A program made the translations under genes and the position numbers. Positions 1 to 7,310 of a DNA stretch of 13,653 nt are shown here, in pieces; positions within the stretch are counted from its first letter, which is position 1; every line of letters starts with the position of its first letter. The DNA lies in assembly GCA_003154025.1 (NCBI GenBank), contig PMCE01000356.1, positions 22,650-36,302 on the forward strand. Direction: 5' to 3'. This stretch comes from Syntrophaceae bacterium. GTDB lineage: Bacteria > Desulfobacterota > SM23-61. The notes beneath the pieces were generated by a model. The model was not told the origin of the DNA, did not search any database, and saw nothing but the letters and a program-made list of their open reading frames with translations.

Positions 1-444
1 AACTGGGCACGGTCGGTGGTCAACCAGGCCTTGAACCGGTATACCAACACGATCTGCATGCGGTGGATCATCCCCACCTCCGGGCCGGGGACCGAGGTCA
101 GCCTGCTGGAAATTGCCATGCAGAGCCTCGAAGCACCCATCAACGGCATGAACCTCTATGCCCCGCGGCATTGCCGCACGACCGTCAACCACGGGCAAAC
201 CCCCTTCGAAGCGGAATGGATGATTGAGGTGGCCGACGCCGTGATCGACCAGGGCATTGACCGCCGGGGCGGGAACGAACTCCTTCGCCGGATCGCCCGA
301 CGTCTGGAAGTGGAAAAGCCGGTCCCAGGGTACGACATCAACGAATGCTACGATTTGATTTACCATAAGCCAAAGCCGGAGTACGAAGGTATCTATTCCC
401 GAGTGAAAGATCAGCTGAAAGAGATGGGGCTGAAGCTGTCGTAA
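1..444 (+). CDS. monomethylamine:corrinoid methyltransferase-like protein, C-terminal part (5' end outside window)
   Basis: The reading frame is open from the first base of the window (NWARSV...) to a TAA at 442-444, so this is the last ~147 codons of a longer gene. The C-terminus (ECYDLIYHKPKPEYEGIYSRVKDQLKEMGL) follows the pattern I associate with MtmB: a C/VYD motif, then KPxPEY, then an amphipathic helix ending in LGL or MGL. MtmB-family enzymes transfer a methyl group from monomethylamine to a cytoplasmic corrinoid protein and are about 450-460 residues long, so roughly one third is visible. In archaeal MtmB the active-site pyrrolysine (in-frame TAG) lies near residue 202, upstream of this window, so its presence cannot be judged. 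No in-frame TAG occurs in the visible part. No corrinoid protein or reactivase gene follows. A homologue with another substrate is possible. Confidence 0.6.
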   Translation, partial: NWARSVVNQALNRYTNTICMRWIIPTSGPGTEVSLLEIAMQSLEAPINGMNLYAPRHCRTTVNHGQTPFEAEWMIEVADAVIDQGIDRRGGNELLRRIARRLEVEKPVPGYDINECYDLIYHKPKPEYEGIYSRVKDQLKEMGLKLS

Positions 445-647
445 GTTGCCATCCCGGGGTATCCCGCGAAAAGGGCGGACTGAAAAATTCCCTTTGCAGG
501 CATTTGGAAATCGTATTCACACGTGCGGGAAAGATATCCGGGGCTCAACCAGTAGCGCCCTAACCTTCCGGGAGAGGAACTCTTAATTTCCGCACCGAGG
601 CCAATAGATTAGGAATTGAAGTAAAGCGTTATCAAGGGAGGTAAACT

Positions 648-1022
648 GTGAACATGATCGAAAAGCTGCCCGAATTGGTCAACGGGGATGAACGGCTGGT
701 ATGGCGCGGTCGCTTTCTCACGGTGAATTTCTTGATTCAGGTGGGTGACGATGCCTATCTCGTCTCCATCCAGTCGGGACGAATCATCTCCGTGGAACGC
801 GGCCCTTTTTACATGAGGTCATGGCGCTTTTCCGTCCGGGCTCCGGCGGAGTCTTGGGAAAAACTCTGGGAGCCGATGCCCCGGCCCGGGTACACGGATA
901 TCTTGGGGGTGATGAAGCGCGGCGAGGCCCACATCGAAGGCGATTTGCAGCCGCTCATCGCCAATCTCCGGTACATCAAAGAGATTCTGGCCACCCCGCG
1001 AAGACTGAAGGGAGGTCGTTGA
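648..1022 (+). CDS. SCP2 sterol-binding-like small protein
   Basis: This is a 124-residue cytoplasmic protein without signal peptide or membrane segment. The fold signature resembles SCP2 (sterol carrier protein 2-like) domains: alternating beta strands around residues 20-50 (RFLTVNFLIQVGD, then YLVSIQSGRI), a tryptophan-rich middle, and near the end the turn GEAHIEGD (residues 92-99) followed by a terminal helix. Such domains bind hydrophobic ligands. I chose the GTG at 648 because AAGGGAGGT (634-642) lies five bases upstream; the ATG at 654 would be too far away. The stop is one base from the start of the alpha/beta hydrolase, so the two are almost certainly co-transcribed and translationally coupled. 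Function could be ligand presentation to that hydrolase, which is inference. The family assignment rests on a short pattern and is moderate. Confidence 0.55.
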   Translation: MNMIEKLPELVNGDERLVWRGRFLTVNFLIQVGDDAYLVSIQSGRIISVERGPFYMRSWRFSVRAPAESWEKLWEPMPRPGYTDILGVMKRGEAHIEGDLQPLIANLRYIKEILATPRRLKGGR

Positions 1023-1023
1023 C

Positions 1024-1881
1024 ATGAGCGTAGAGATTGAATCCATCGTCGGCCGTTATATGCACCTAAAGCTGGGCGGGCGGCCTTGTCGGATCTATTT
1101 TGAGGAAGCCGGCAAGGGAATCCCCCTGGTCTGCCTGCACACGGCCGGTTCTGATACCCGGCAGTACCGTCACCTGATGGTGGACCCGGCGGTGACCGAT
1201 CATTACCGGGTGCTGGCCTTCGATTTGCCTTGGCATGGCAAGTCCATCCCGCCGCCGGGCTGGCATGAGGAAGAATACCGCCTCACCACCGAAGCCTATA
1301 TCGAAGCGATCATGGCCTTCTGCCGGGCTTTGGAGCTGGCGAGACCGGTGGTGATGGGCTGCTCGATGGGGGGCCGCATCGTCCTCCCCCTCGCGGCGCA
1401 GCACGGAAAGGAATTGCGGGCGGTCATCGGTCTTGAATCGGCTTATCAGGTGCAGCCCTGGTTTGATAACACCTGGCTGCATCATCCGGACGTGCATGGG
1501 GGGGAGATAGCCGCAGCCCGGGTCTCCGGGCTGATCGCCCCTCAATCCCCGGAGGAGACGCGCTGGGATACGCTCTGGGGATACATGCAGAGCGGTCCGG
1601 GCGTCTTCAAGGGAGATCTCTATTTCTATTTCCAGCGGGCCGAATCCGAATTCCTCGATTACCTGGCGCGCATTGACTCCAAGGTCTGCCCGGTATTTCT
1701 CCTGACCGGGGAGTATGACTATTCCTGCACGCCGGAGGATACCAGGCAGACCGGGGCTAAAATCGCGGGAGCCGAGGTGACCATCATGAAAGAGATGGGC
1801 CATTTCCCCATGTCGGAGAACCCCCAGGGGTTCCGGGGATACATCCTTCCGGTTCTGGAAAAAATTCGCAACCAGAAATGA
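1024..1881 (+). CDS. alpha/beta-fold hydrolase
   Basis: This 285-residue protein has the full alpha/beta hydrolase layout. An oxyanion-hole region CLHTAGSD sits near residue 38. The nucleophile elbow GCSMGG has Ser114. The acid is probably Asp232 in LLTGEYDYS, and the catalytic histidine is His260 in EMGHFPMSENP. Length and triad spacing match esterases, C-C bond hydrolases and dehalogenase-like members, and the substrate cannot be told from sequence. No signal peptide is seen, so it acts in the cytoplasm. Its ATG lies one base after the stop of the SCP2-like gene, and AAGGGAGGT (1008-1015), inside that gene's end, serves as ribosome binding site. It is followed by about 140 nt before the next gene, with only a weak possible hairpin (1920-1964) and no clear terminator. 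Confidence 0.88.
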   Translation: MSVEIESIVGRYMHLKLGGRPCRIYFEEAGKGIPLVCLHTAGSDTRQYRHLMVDPAVTDHYRVLAFDLPWHGKSIPPPGWHEEEYRLTTEAYIEAIMAFCRALELARPVVMGCSMGGRIVLPLAAQHGKELRAVIGLESAYQVQPWFDNTWLHHPDVHGGEIAAARVSGLIAPQSPEETRWDTLWGYMQSGPGVFKGDLYFYFQRAESEFLDYLARIDSKVCPVFLLTGEYDYSCTPEDTRQTGAKIAGAEVTIMKEMGHFPMSENPQGFRGYILPVLEKIRNQK

Positions 1882-2023
1882 CCTCGTCCTGAACCTATCC
1901 TGATTAAACTTTCTTTGGGAAAGCCCCGGCGTTGAGATTTGCCGTCCGTCGCGGGGTTGGCTTTGATGATTCCCGACAAGTCGAGGGAGGGGAATTGGGA
2001 ATAATCTTAAAAAGGAGAGGAAC

Positions 2024-3004
2024 ATGAAAAGTAGGGGGATGATTTTCTTGGTTGTCGGTCTGCTGGCTTGCCCGATCATGGCCACGCAAGCCCGGGGGGC
2101 GAATGATTTCCCGACTAAACCCCTTGAGATCGTCGTTCCCTACGTCGCTGGAGGGTCGACGGACGTGATGGTCCGCACCATCGTGGCCCGGGCCGCCCCG
2201 CACTTCCGCAACCAGCCGGTCATGGTGGTGAACAAGCCCGGCGGGGCGACCGTGGTGGGTTCCCGTTATGTCCTGGATAACCGAAATGACGGCTACACCC
2301 TTTTCTCCACCTCCGCTGCCAGCATGATGATCGCCCCGGTCATCAACAAGACCAATTTTACCTGGAGGGACTTCATTGGCCTCGCGCAAACCATGCTGGG
2401 CTCGGATGCCTTATACGTCCCGGGGGATGCCCCTTACAACACCCTTGAAAAGTTCATCGAGTACGCCAAGCAGAACCCGGGGAAGATCAAATACACCACC
2501 GCCGGCACCGGAGGGTCTTCCCACCTGCCCATGGAGGGGTTTGCCGTGGCTCGGGGGCTAGTGTTAAAGCATATTCCCACCAAGGGGGATGCTGAAAACA
2601 TCACCGCTCTTCTGGGAGGGCACGTAACCGCCGGTGCCGGGAACCCCATCGCCTTTCAGGCCCATGTTGCCTCCGGGAAGTTTAAATGCCTGGTTCAGTT
2701 CGGGGCGGAGCGCGACAAGGCCTTTCTCCCGAATATCCCGACCTTCAAAGAGTTGGGGATAGATGTGGCTGTCGACCTCTGGCGCTGGGTGGTAGTGCCC
2801 AAAGGGGTCCCCCCGGAACGGGTCAAGTTCCTGTCTGAGGCGTTCAAAAAAATCTTTCAGGATAAGGACGTCCTCACCGGTCTGGAGAAGATACAGTGCC
2901 CTGCCTCCTATCTTCCGCCGGAAGATTACGAGAAGGCCATGAAGGCGAGCGAAGCCTCCATCCTGCCGCTCATCAAGGCTTCCAAGATCATGGAAGCAAA
3001 GTAA
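2024..3004 (+). CDS. TctC/Bug-family periplasmic substrate-binding protein
   Basis: This 326-residue exported protein belongs to the Bug family, the extracytoplasmic receptors of tripartite tricarboxylate transporters, which bind carboxylates and related small molecules. Family hallmarks are visible: FPTKPLEIVVPYVAGGSTDVM at the start of the mature part, MVVNKPGGATVVGSRYV near residue 66, NDGYTLFS near 88, and the late TFKELGIDV and WRWVVVPKGVPPE motifs. The N-terminus is a signal sequence. LLAC at residues 13-16 could be a lipobox, so it may be a lipoprotein; otherwise cleavage near residue 23-26 is likely. AAGGAG (2012-2017) precedes the ATG by six bases. No TctA or TctB membrane subunit is encoded in the window, so it is an orphan receptor here. 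It sits 111 nt before the aldehyde oxidoreductase gene and may be transcribed with it. Confidence 0.9.
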   Translation: MKSRGMIFLVVGLLACPIMATQARGANDFPTKPLEIVVPYVAGGSTDVMVRTIVARAAPHFRNQPVMVVNKPGGATVVGSRYVLDNRNDGYTLFSTSAASMMIAPVINKTNFTWRDFIGLAQTMLGSDALYVPGDAPYNTLEKFIEYAKQNPGKIKYTTAGTGGSSHLPMEGFAVARGLVLKHIPTKGDAENITALLGGHVTAGAGNPIAFQAHVASGKFKCLVQFGAERDKAFLPNIPTFKELGIDVAVDLWRWVVVPKGVPPERVKFLSEAFKKIFQDKDVLTGLEKIQCPASYLPPEDYEKAMKASEASILPLIKASKIMEAK

Positions 3005-3015
3005 AGAAAGGCGGT

Positions 3016-3075
3016 GGCCATTTTAGGTTTGAAAGATGTGAGGTGTATAGTCTAAATGGCTCTAATGCCAAACCT
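3016..3075 (+). promoter_or_regulatory. competing inverted repeats in the leader of the aldehyde oxidoreductase gene
   Basis: GGCCATTTTAG (3016-3026) can pair with CTAAATGGC (3052-3060). AGGTTTG (3025-3031) can pair with CAAACCT (3069-3075). The two helices share bases 3025-3026 and cannot fully coexist. No T-tract follows, so this is not an intrinsic terminator. It may affect mRNA stability or translation, or be chance. It was found by eye only. Confidence 0.25.
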
Positions 3076-3115
3076 GCATAGATGGAGTGATCGAATCTGA
3101 AAAAGGAGAGAATCC

Positions 3116-4981
3116 ATGAAAGGTTACAACGGGAAAATTCTGCGGGTGAACCTCAGCAACGGCCGACTATCCACCGAGGCACCGCCTGAAGAGTACTACA
3201 AAACTTACCTGGGGGGTCGCGGGTTTATCGTCCACACGCTTTTAAAAGAAGTGCCCCGGGGGGCGGACCCCCTGGGGCCGGAGAACAAGCTCATTTTCGC
3301 CCTGGGTCCTATTACGGGGCACCCTTTCCCGGGGAGCGGAAGAAACAGCGTGGGGGCCAAATCGCCCTTGAGCGGAGGATACGGAGAGAGCGAGGCCGGT
3401 GGGTTCTGGGGGGCCGAGCTGAAAAAGTGCGGATACGATGCCATTATCGTTGAAGGGAAGTCTGACCATCCGGTATATCTCTGGATCAAGGATGGGCAGG
3501 CTGAAATCCGCGATGCCCGGCGCATCTGGGGGTTGGATGTCGCCGATACCGAAAAGACAATCCGCGAAGAGCTCCAAGACAGCAGGGTCCGGACTGCCGT
3601 CATCGGACCTGCCGGAGAGAAGCTGGTACGGTATGCCTCCATATGCAATGACATCTCCCACGTCGCCGGGAGGACGGGCATGGGCGCCGTGATGGGCTCC
3701 AAGAACCTTAAGGCGGTTGCCGTGAGAGGGAGCGCCCCCCCGGAGATGGGGAACCGGGATAAGGTCCTGGAGCTTTCCCGCTGGATGGGGCAGAACTTCA
3801 AGACCAAGTCGAATTTCTGGCAATACGGGACCGGACAGGCGATGGATTATTACGAAGCATCCGGAAACCTGCCCATCCGCAATTTTGCCGCCGGCCGGTT
3901 CCCCGAGGTGGAAGGGATTACCTCCCAGAGCATGTACAAGAAGGGCTACGTGGAGAAAATGGAGAGTTGTTACGGATGCCCCGTGCGTTGCAAGAAAAAG
4001 GTGAAGTTGGATCAGCCCTGGAAGGTGGACCCCATCTATGGAGGGCCGGAATACGAGACGCTGGGAGCCTTCGGGTCCTGCTGCGGGGTCGGGCAGGTCG
4101 AGGCCATTATGAAGGCCAACGAGCTTTGCTGCCGTTACGGCATGGACACGATCTCCGCGGGAGTCACCATATCTTTCGCCATGGAGTGTTTCGAGAAAGG
4201 GGTGCTGACCCTGAAGGATACGGAGGGTCTGGAGCTTACCTTCGGCAACGCTTCGGCCATGGTGGAGATGGTGGAGCGGATTGCCTTGCGGAAGGGGCTG
4301 GGAAATCTCTTGGCGGAGGGGACGAAGAGAGCCGCCGAGGTCCTCGGCAAAGGATCGGCGGAATGGGCCATGCACGTCAAAGGAGAGGAGATCCCCATGC
4401 ATGAACCGCGGTATAAGCAGGGGATGGGGCTGCACTACAGCGTCCATGCTACGGGGGCGGACCATTGCTCGGGGATCCACGACGATGTGGTCAATAAGAA
4501 ACTGGCCGAATGGGACCGCATCGGCTTGGCCGAGTCCGTGCCGGTTCATGAAATGAGCGGTCGGAAGGCGCGGATGCTCTACGAAGTCGGTCTATGGCGC
4601 CATTTGTGTAATTCCATAGGACTCTGTCTATTCGTGCCCTGGAGCAATGAACAGATCACCCAGGCGGTGGAAGCGATCACCGGATGGCCCATGAGCTCCT
4701 GGAAGCTCATGAAGACCGCGGAGCGGAGCATCACCCTGGCCCGGATCTTCAACCTGAGGGAGGGGTTTACCAGCCGGGATGATACGCTGCCGAGGAGGTT
4801 TGCTTCCTCCCCTGCGGACAGTAATCTAAAAGGGGTGGGCGTGGACCCGGAGAAGCTCTCTTCGGCCCAGAAGGTGTACTATCAGATGATGGGGTGGGAC
4901 GAGAACGGTGTCCCCACTCACGGAAGGCTCGTAGAGTTGAATATCGAATGGGCCGGCCGGTATTTGCCGGAGGGGCGATAG
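3116..4981 (+). CDS. aor: tungsten-type aldehyde:ferredoxin oxidoreductase
   Basis: This 621-residue cytoplasmic enzyme is slightly longer than the ~605 residues of the archetypal Pyrococcus enzyme. AOR-family proteins oxidise aldehydes to carboxylic acids with ferredoxin, using a tungsten (or molybdenum) bis-pterin cofactor and one [4Fe-4S] cluster. Seen in sequence: the N-terminal domain beginning MKGYNGKILRVNLS, the glycine-rich GGRGF and SGRNSVGAKSPLSGGYGES stretches that contribute to pterin binding, VAGRTGMGAVMGSKNLKA near residue 184, and the cluster ligands Cys285-X2-Cys288-X3-Cys292 with the distal Cys504 (IGLCLF). All four ligands are intact. AAGGAG (3103-3108) precedes the ATG by seven bases. 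No separate ferredoxin-like subunit gene is adjacent. The context of hydrolases and a short-chain dehydrogenase fits oxidation of an aldehyde made from an alcohol. Other AOR-family substrates remain possible. Confidence 0.95.
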   Translation: MKGYNGKILRVNLSNGRLSTEAPPEEYYKTYLGGRGFIVHTLLKEVPRGADPLGPENKLIFALGPITGHPFPGSGRNSVGAKSPLSGGYGESEAGGFWGAELKKCGYDAIIVEGKSDHPVYLWIKDGQAEIRDARRIWGLDVADTEKTIREELQDSRVRTAVIGPAGEKLVRYASICNDISHVAGRTGMGAVMGSKNLKAVAVRGSAPPEMGNRDKVLELSRWMGQNFKTKSNFWQYGTGQAMDYYEASGNLPIRNFAAGRFPEVEGITSQSMYKKGYVEKMESCYGCPVRCKKKVKLDQPWKVDPIYGGPEYETLGAFGSCCGVGQVEAIMKANELCCRYGMDTISAGVTISFAMECFEKGVLTLKDTEGLELTFGNASAMVEMVERIALRKGLGNLLAEGTKRAAEVLGKGSAEWAMHVKGEEIPMHEPRYKQGMGLHYSVHATGADHCSGIHDDVVNKKLAEWDRIGLAESVPVHEMSGRKARMLYEVGLWRHLCNSIGLCLFVPWSNEQITQAVEAITGWPMSSWKLMKTAERSITLARIFNLREGFTSRDDTLPRRFASSPADSNLKGVGVDPEKLSSAQKVYYQMMGWDENGVPTHGRLVELNIEWAGRYLPEGR

Positions 4982-5073
4982 GTGCCGTAGATAGGGCGAA
5001 GCGAAAGGAAAGCAATACGGCCGGAATTTTTGCGGAGATTTAGCGAAACCAATAAGAATGAAAGGAGAAGGGT

Positions 5074-6336
5074 ATGAAGCGATTCTATTTTATTTCCTTC
5101 GTGCTGATCATGACCATCCTTCCGTGGCCGGCAGCGGCGCAGGACAGCGTGAAGATCGGGTGCGTCCTTCCATACACGGGGGCCCTGGCCTGGCAGGGGC
5201 AGGAGACCTTCCGCGGTGTGCAGCTCGCCGCGGAGATGCAAAACAAGAAAGGCGGGGTGCACGGGAAGAAGATCGTCCTGGTGAAAGGCGATGCCGAAAC
5301 GTTGAAGACGGCGGTGACCGAGACGGAACGGCTGATCAGTATGGAAGGCATCAAAATCTTCGCCGGGTGGTATTCGAGTTCCCGGGCCAAGGTGGCCACC
5401 ACGGTTACGGAGAAATACGGCGCCATCGCCTGCGTGGTCATCGCCGTGGCCGACGACATCACCGAAAGAGGCTATAAATACGTCTTCCAGCCCCAGGGAA
5501 GAGCCTCGCTTTGGGGCGAGTTGTCCGCCGATTTTGTGGGCAAGGAAGCGGCTCCCAAACTGGGCAAGAAACCCGGCGATCTCCGAGTGGCCATCGCCTA
5601 CGAAGATTCCGACTTCGGCACCAGCATCAGCGTCGCCTTTGCCCGGAAGGCCAAAGAGTACCAGATGAATATTGTGGCCCAGGAGCCTTACAGCCTTTCG
5701 GCCCTCGACCTTTCTCCGGTGGTGTTGAGGATCAAGCAGGCCAACCCGGATGTGTTAGCGCTAACCCCCTATGTCCGGGATGGAATCCTTTTCTTGCAGC
5801 AGGCCAAGGACGCGGGACTCAGCCCCAAGGTTCTCATCTGTCCCGGGGGGCCTCTGGCCAATGACGTATTCGGGGAAAAATTGGGCGACGACATGAACTA
5901 CATGCTCGTGACCACCTGCGCTTCCCATGACGTGCGGAAGGAGGCTTTTAAACCGGAGGCCTGGGCCGCCTTGCAGGAATTCGTGGAAGGCTATACCAAG
6001 GAATTCAAGAAACCGCCCACGAATGACGCCTACCACGGTTTCCAGGGGGCCTGGACCTTTTTCCACTTCGGTCTTCCGCTGGCCAAATCTCTCAACCCCG
6101 AGGACATCGAAAAGAGCATGCGCGGCCTGGTTCTCAAACCGGGGGAAAATATAACTACTTTCGGCTATCAAGCAGCCCCCGTCGGGCATAAAAACGCGGG
6201 CGCCAATCTCATCGGATACCCCAATGTCTTTCAGTGGCAAAAAGGAAGCGTCGGGCATCTGGTGTACCCCAAAGAATTCGCCAAAAGCCAGCTGATGCTC
6301 CCGATGCCCGCCTGGGGGCAAAGGGCCATGAAATAG
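5074..6336 (+). CDS. Liv-type ABC importer periplasmic binding protein
   Basis: This 420-residue exported protein is the type I periplasmic binding protein (Peripla_BP_6 family) of a branched-chain-amino-acid-type importer. A signal peptide is clear: KR at residues 2-3, a hydrophobic core, and PAAA-QDS with likely cleavage after Ala22. The mature protein starts with the family pattern VKIGCVLPYTGALAWQGQE and has RGVQLAAEMQN, then GKKIVLVKGDAE. A long C-terminal half contains DAYHGFQGAWTF. It delivers a ligand in the periplasm to the permeases encoded directly downstream. Members also bind amides, aromatic acids, urea or other compounds, so the ligand is open. AAAGGAG (5059-5065) lies upstream of the ATG. 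A hairpin (6355-6401) separates it from livH, a usual arrangement that lets the binding protein be made in excess. Confidence 0.92.
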   Translation: MKRFYFISFVLIMTILPWPAAAQDSVKIGCVLPYTGALAWQGQETFRGVQLAAEMQNKKGGVHGKKIVLVKGDAETLKTAVTETERLISMEGIKIFAGWYSSSRAKVATTVTEKYGAIACVVIAVADDITERGYKYVFQPQGRASLWGELSADFVGKEAAPKLGKKPGDLRVAIAYEDSDFGTSISVAFARKAKEYQMNIVAQEPYSLSALDLSPVVLRIKQANPDVLALTPYVRDGILFLQQAKDAGLSPKVLICPGGPLANDVFGEKLGDDMNYMLVTTCASHDVRKEAFKPEAWAALQEFVEGYTKEFKKPPTNDAYHGFQGAWTFFHFGLPLAKSLNPEDIEKSMRGLVLKPGENITTFGYQAAPVGHKNAGANLIGYPNVFQWQKGSVGHLVYPKEFAKSQLMLPMPAWGQRAMK

Positions 6337-6354
6337 TCTTCCAACCTTTTCTAC

Positions 6355-6401
6355 GGATCGCCATTCTTCCCTCCTGTCCCTTCGGGGGGAAGAATGGATC
6401 C
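6355..6401 (+). promoter_or_regulatory. intercistronic hairpin between binding-protein gene and livH
   Basis: CCATTCTTCC (6361-6370) is the exact reverse complement of GGAAGAATGG (6388-6397). The stem extends inward through 6371-6374 with 6384-6387 (one G-T pair) and, after a two-base bulge, outward as GGAT (6355-6358) with ATCC (6398-6401). It leaves a nine-base loop. TTTTT at 6411-6415 is separated from the stem by nine bases, so it is at most a weak terminator. Its likely role is 3'-end protection of the binding-protein mRNA or partial termination. Confidence 0.7.
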
Positions 6402-6427
6402 CGGTCTGATTTTTCTCAAGGGTTCCT

Positions 6428-7291
6428 ATGATCGGTCAAGTTCTGGTCAACGGCATTCTGCTGGGCGGCATTTACGCCCTGGTAAGTCTGGGGCTCACGC
6501 TGATCTTCGGCGTCATGAGAATCATCAACTTTGCCCACGGGCAATTTCTCATGCTGGCCATGTACGCCACCTATTGGCTTTTTCAGCTATATGGGCTGGA
6601 CCCCTATGTCTCCATTTTGATCGTTGTCCCCCTGATGATGATCATCGGGATGGGGGCTTACCGGGTGATCATTCAGCCCATCATCGACGCCTCGGAGATG
6701 ACCCACGTGTTTGCCACGCTGGGATTGAACCTATCGCTGCAGGGGATCGCCCTTTTTTTATGGCAGGGGGATTTCCGCGGGATTCGCACCAGTTATTCTT
6801 CCATGGTGGTCCATCTGGGGCCTCTGTATATTAACATTCCCCGCCTCATTATCTTCCTTTGCGCCATCGCCACCATTCTGGCCCTTTTTCTTTTCCTCAA
6901 GAAAACCTACACCGGAAAAGCGATCCGGGCGAGCGCGCAAAAAAGGGTTGCCGCCCAGTTGATGGGCGTGAATCTGGGCAAAATCTACATGATCGCCTTT
7001 GGGATTGGAATCGCCATTGTGGGGCTTACGGGAGCGGTGTTGATGCCCATTTATGAGGTTTTCCCGAGCGTGGGGTCCTTGTTCGCGCTGGTTGCTTTTG
7101 TGGTGGTGGTCCTGGGAGGGCTGGGGAATCTCGGGGGAGCCTTGGTGGGTGGAATTGTGATCGGGGTGGTTGAATCGGTGAGCGGGGCTTTCATCGCCCC
7201 GGCTCTCAAAGAAGGGGTCTATTTCGTCATTTTTGTCATCATTCTGCTGCTGAGACCCTCGGGAATTTTTGGGAAGGCGGTCATTCATTGA
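6428..7291 (+). CDS. livH: ABC importer inner-membrane permease LivH
   Basis: This 287-residue polytopic inner-membrane protein is very hydrophobic, with about eight predicted segments by eye. The LivH-family signature is near the N-terminus, GLTLIFGVMRIINFAHGQFLM (about residues 20-40). The cytoplasmic coupling-loop region GLGNLGG (231-237) is followed by GALVGGIVIGVVES. It forms the translocation pore together with the LivM part of the next gene. AAGGG (6418-6422) is a modest ribosome binding site five bases before the ATG. The gene ends 19 nt before the chosen start of the fused permease/ATPase, so the genes form one operon. The family is certain, but the gene symbol reflects the family and not a proven leucine substrate. 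Confidence 0.93.
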   Translation: MIGQVLVNGILLGGIYALVSLGLTLIFGVMRIINFAHGQFLMLAMYATYWLFQLYGLDPYVSILIVVPLMMIIGMGAYRVIIQPIIDASEMTHVFATLGLNLSLQGIALFLWQGDFRGIRTSYSSMVVHLGPLYINIPRLIIFLCAIATILALFLFLKKTYTGKAIRASAQKRVAAQLMGVNLGKIYMIAFGIGIAIVGLTGAVLMPIYEVFPSVGSLFALVAFVVVVLGGLGNLGGALVGGIVIGVVESVSGAFIAPALKEGVYFVIFVIILLLRPSGIFGKAVIH

Positions 7292-7310
7292 GTTGAGGGC
7301 AAATCGTTCT

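Noticed and set aside
445..647. Terminator or promoter between the methyltransferase and SCP2-like genes
   Set aside because: Only short, scattered complementary stretches without a T-tract, and no convincing -35/-10 pair.
1066..2085. 339-codon open frame on the - strand
   Set aside because: It is antisense to the alpha/beta hydrolase with an intact catalytic triad, has arginine-rich composition and no recognisable motif.
3242..4549. 435-codon open frame on the - strand
   Set aside because: It lies wholly inside the aldehyde oxidoreductase gene, whose protein is unmistakable with all cluster cysteines. Its translation is His/Pro/Gly/Arg-rich without any domain, typical of an antisense shadow in GC-rich DNA.
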